Assembly (NCBI GenBank): GCA_017469325.1
Contig: JAFUGO010000027.1
Span: 1 to 5,005, forward strand
Length of the DNA stretch: 5,005 nt
Origin: Mogibacterium sp.
GTDB lineage: Bacteria > Bacillota_A > Clostridia > Peptostreptococcales > Anaerovoracaceae
Direction of reading: 5' to 3'
Part shown: positions 4,240-5,005 of the stretch, in pieces
How the letters are laid out: each line of letters starts with the position of its first letter
Numbering within the stretch: position 1 is the stretch's first letter
The notes under the pieces: generated by a model
What the model was told of the DNA's origin: nothing
The model's input: the letters and a program-made list of their open reading frames with translations, nothing else
Database searches by the model: none
Made by a program: the position numbers and the translations under genes

Positions 4240-5005
4240 TTAGTTCTCTTCAGGTACTTCAGCACCAAGCTTTTCGGCGGCAAACAGCACGAACTCTCTG
4301 ACTGCAGGCGCCGCGTCTTCGATCGAAGGCAGCGTTATGCCGAGCTCTATGCTGCTTGGCGGATCGACCGGCAGTATCACGGTGTCCGTGTGCCAGTAGC
4401 GGGTTATGCCCTCGTTCATTATGCCGATACCGAGACCTCCCTGCACCATGTTGATCGCCGTATAATTCTCGAGTGTCGTCAGGCGGATGTTCGGTACAAT
4501 GCCGTTTTTGCGGAAAAGCTCTCTTCCGTCAGCATCGTCTCCTTCACTTGGCATGATAAGCTTTTCGCCTTTACAATTCTCGAGCGGGAATGACTGCCAT
4601 CCGGCACACTGATGATTCTTCGGAAGCACTGCAACCATGCGGTCTTCGCCGAACGGGATCCAGACAAACGACGGATGATTTGTCAGCCTGGACACGAAAG
4701 CAAGATCGGCTTTGCCGGAGCTCACCATTTTATCGATATGATTTTTTGTACTCTCCTCTATCTGTATGTTGATTGAAGGATGCAGATCGCTGAATTCCTT
4801 TATGATAGAAGGCAGCGTATGCGAAGCAATGCTCGAATAAGTCGCGATCATGACATTGCCCTTATACATGCCGGAGAGCTCTGTCGCCGCCTTGTATATC
4901 TCGGATTCTTTCTCGATATACTCCATCGCGAGAGGATAGATGTATTCACCCTCTTTAGTTGCGACAACTCCGTTGCTCTTTCGGGTCAGAAGGGAGAAGC
5001 CGAAC
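4240..5005 (-). CDS. LysR-family transcriptional regulator (5' end outside window)
   Basis: DNA-binding regulator of the LysR type. The window holds the last 254 aa and stop; typical members are about 300 aa, so about 45 residues, including most of the winged helix-turn-helix, are missing. The frame stays open to the right edge, and the residues before M229 from the C-terminus read FGFSLLTRKSNGVVATKEGE, the usual end of the LysR DNA-binding domain, so the ATG at 4926 is internal. A linker helix follows, then the substrate-binding domain starting GNVMIATYSSIASHTLPSII, with EFSDLHPSINIQI, GKADLAFV and NMVQGGLGIGIM as recognisable segments. The effector cannot be told from the sequence. The gene is convergent with the dehydrogenase and shares its terminator. 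A LysR-like ATC-N9-GAT site sits in the ilv/dehydrogenase divergent region, so control of these genes is possible but unproven, since the regulator is not itself divergent from them. Confidence 0.9.
   Translation of the reverse strand, partial: FGFSLLTRKSNGVVATKEGEYIYPLAMEYIEKESEIYKAATELSGMYKGNVMIATYSSIASHTLPSIIKEFSDLHPSINIQIEESTKNHIDKMVSSGKADLAFVSRLTNHPSFVWIPFGEDRMVAVLPKNHQCAGWQSFPLENCKGEKLIMPSEGDDADGRELFRKNGIVPNIRLTTLENYTAINMVQGGLGIGIMNEGITRYWHTDTVILPVDPPSSIELGITLPSIEDAAPAVREFVLFAAEKLGAEVPEEN

Noticed and set aside
3519..4283. A 254-codon open frame on the minus strand opposite the dehydrogenase
   Set aside because: It is in antisense codon register to the dehydrogenase and runs through the terminator hairpin into the LysR 3' end, so it is not a credible gene.
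4240..4926. The LysR gene beginning at the ATG at 4926
   Set aside because: The frame stays open to the window edge, and the upstream residues are the recognisable end of a LysR helix-turn-helix domain, so this methionine is internal.

Overview
The window looks like chromosomal DNA from an anaerobic Firmicute of the Clostridia type. This rests on strong GGAGG-type ribosome binding sites, a compact ilvB-ilvN operon, a leucine-dehydrogenase-family amino acid dehydrogenase and roughly balanced GC. Species and genus cannot be read from it. No mobile element, CRISPR array, tRNA or rRNA is visible.

Layout. Positions 1-2893 (minus strand) hold a three-gene branched-chain amino acid operon. In transcription order these are an acetolactate synthase (AHAS) large-subunit paralogue (1277-2893), the AHAS regulatory small subunit (791-1261), and a second, more canonical AHAS large subunit that starts at TTG (759) and runs off the left edge. 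Positions 2894-3104 are a 211-bp divergent control region. It has a candidate promoter for each side, a 56-bp imperfect dyad lying over the ilv promoter, and a short palindrome in the leader of the rightward gene. Positions 3105-4148 (plus strand) encode a Leu/Glu/Phe/Val dehydrogenase family protein broken by one in-frame TAA at codon 92. The frame is otherwise intact, and an ATG follows three bases after the stop. A strong hairpin plus T-run terminator (4174-4208) separates it from a convergent LysR-family regulator (4240-5005, minus strand) whose N-terminus lies beyond the right edge.

How the parts fit. AHAS makes the acetohydroxy acids that feed valine, leucine and isoleucine synthesis. 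A leucine-type dehydrogenase interconverts the branched-chain 2-oxo acids with the amino acids, using ammonia and a nicotinamide cofactor. Placed back to back around one control region, with a LysR regulator close by, they suggest a locally regulated branched-chain amino acid module. Whether the dehydrogenase works in synthesis or breakdown cannot be decided here.

The best points for a second look are the lone in-frame stop in an otherwise well-preserved dehydrogenase, the pairing of two dissimilar AHAS large subunits with a single small subunit, and the nested dyad symmetry in the divergent promoter. I see no convincing sign of a wholly new system; most of the window is recognisable metabolism with these three oddities.
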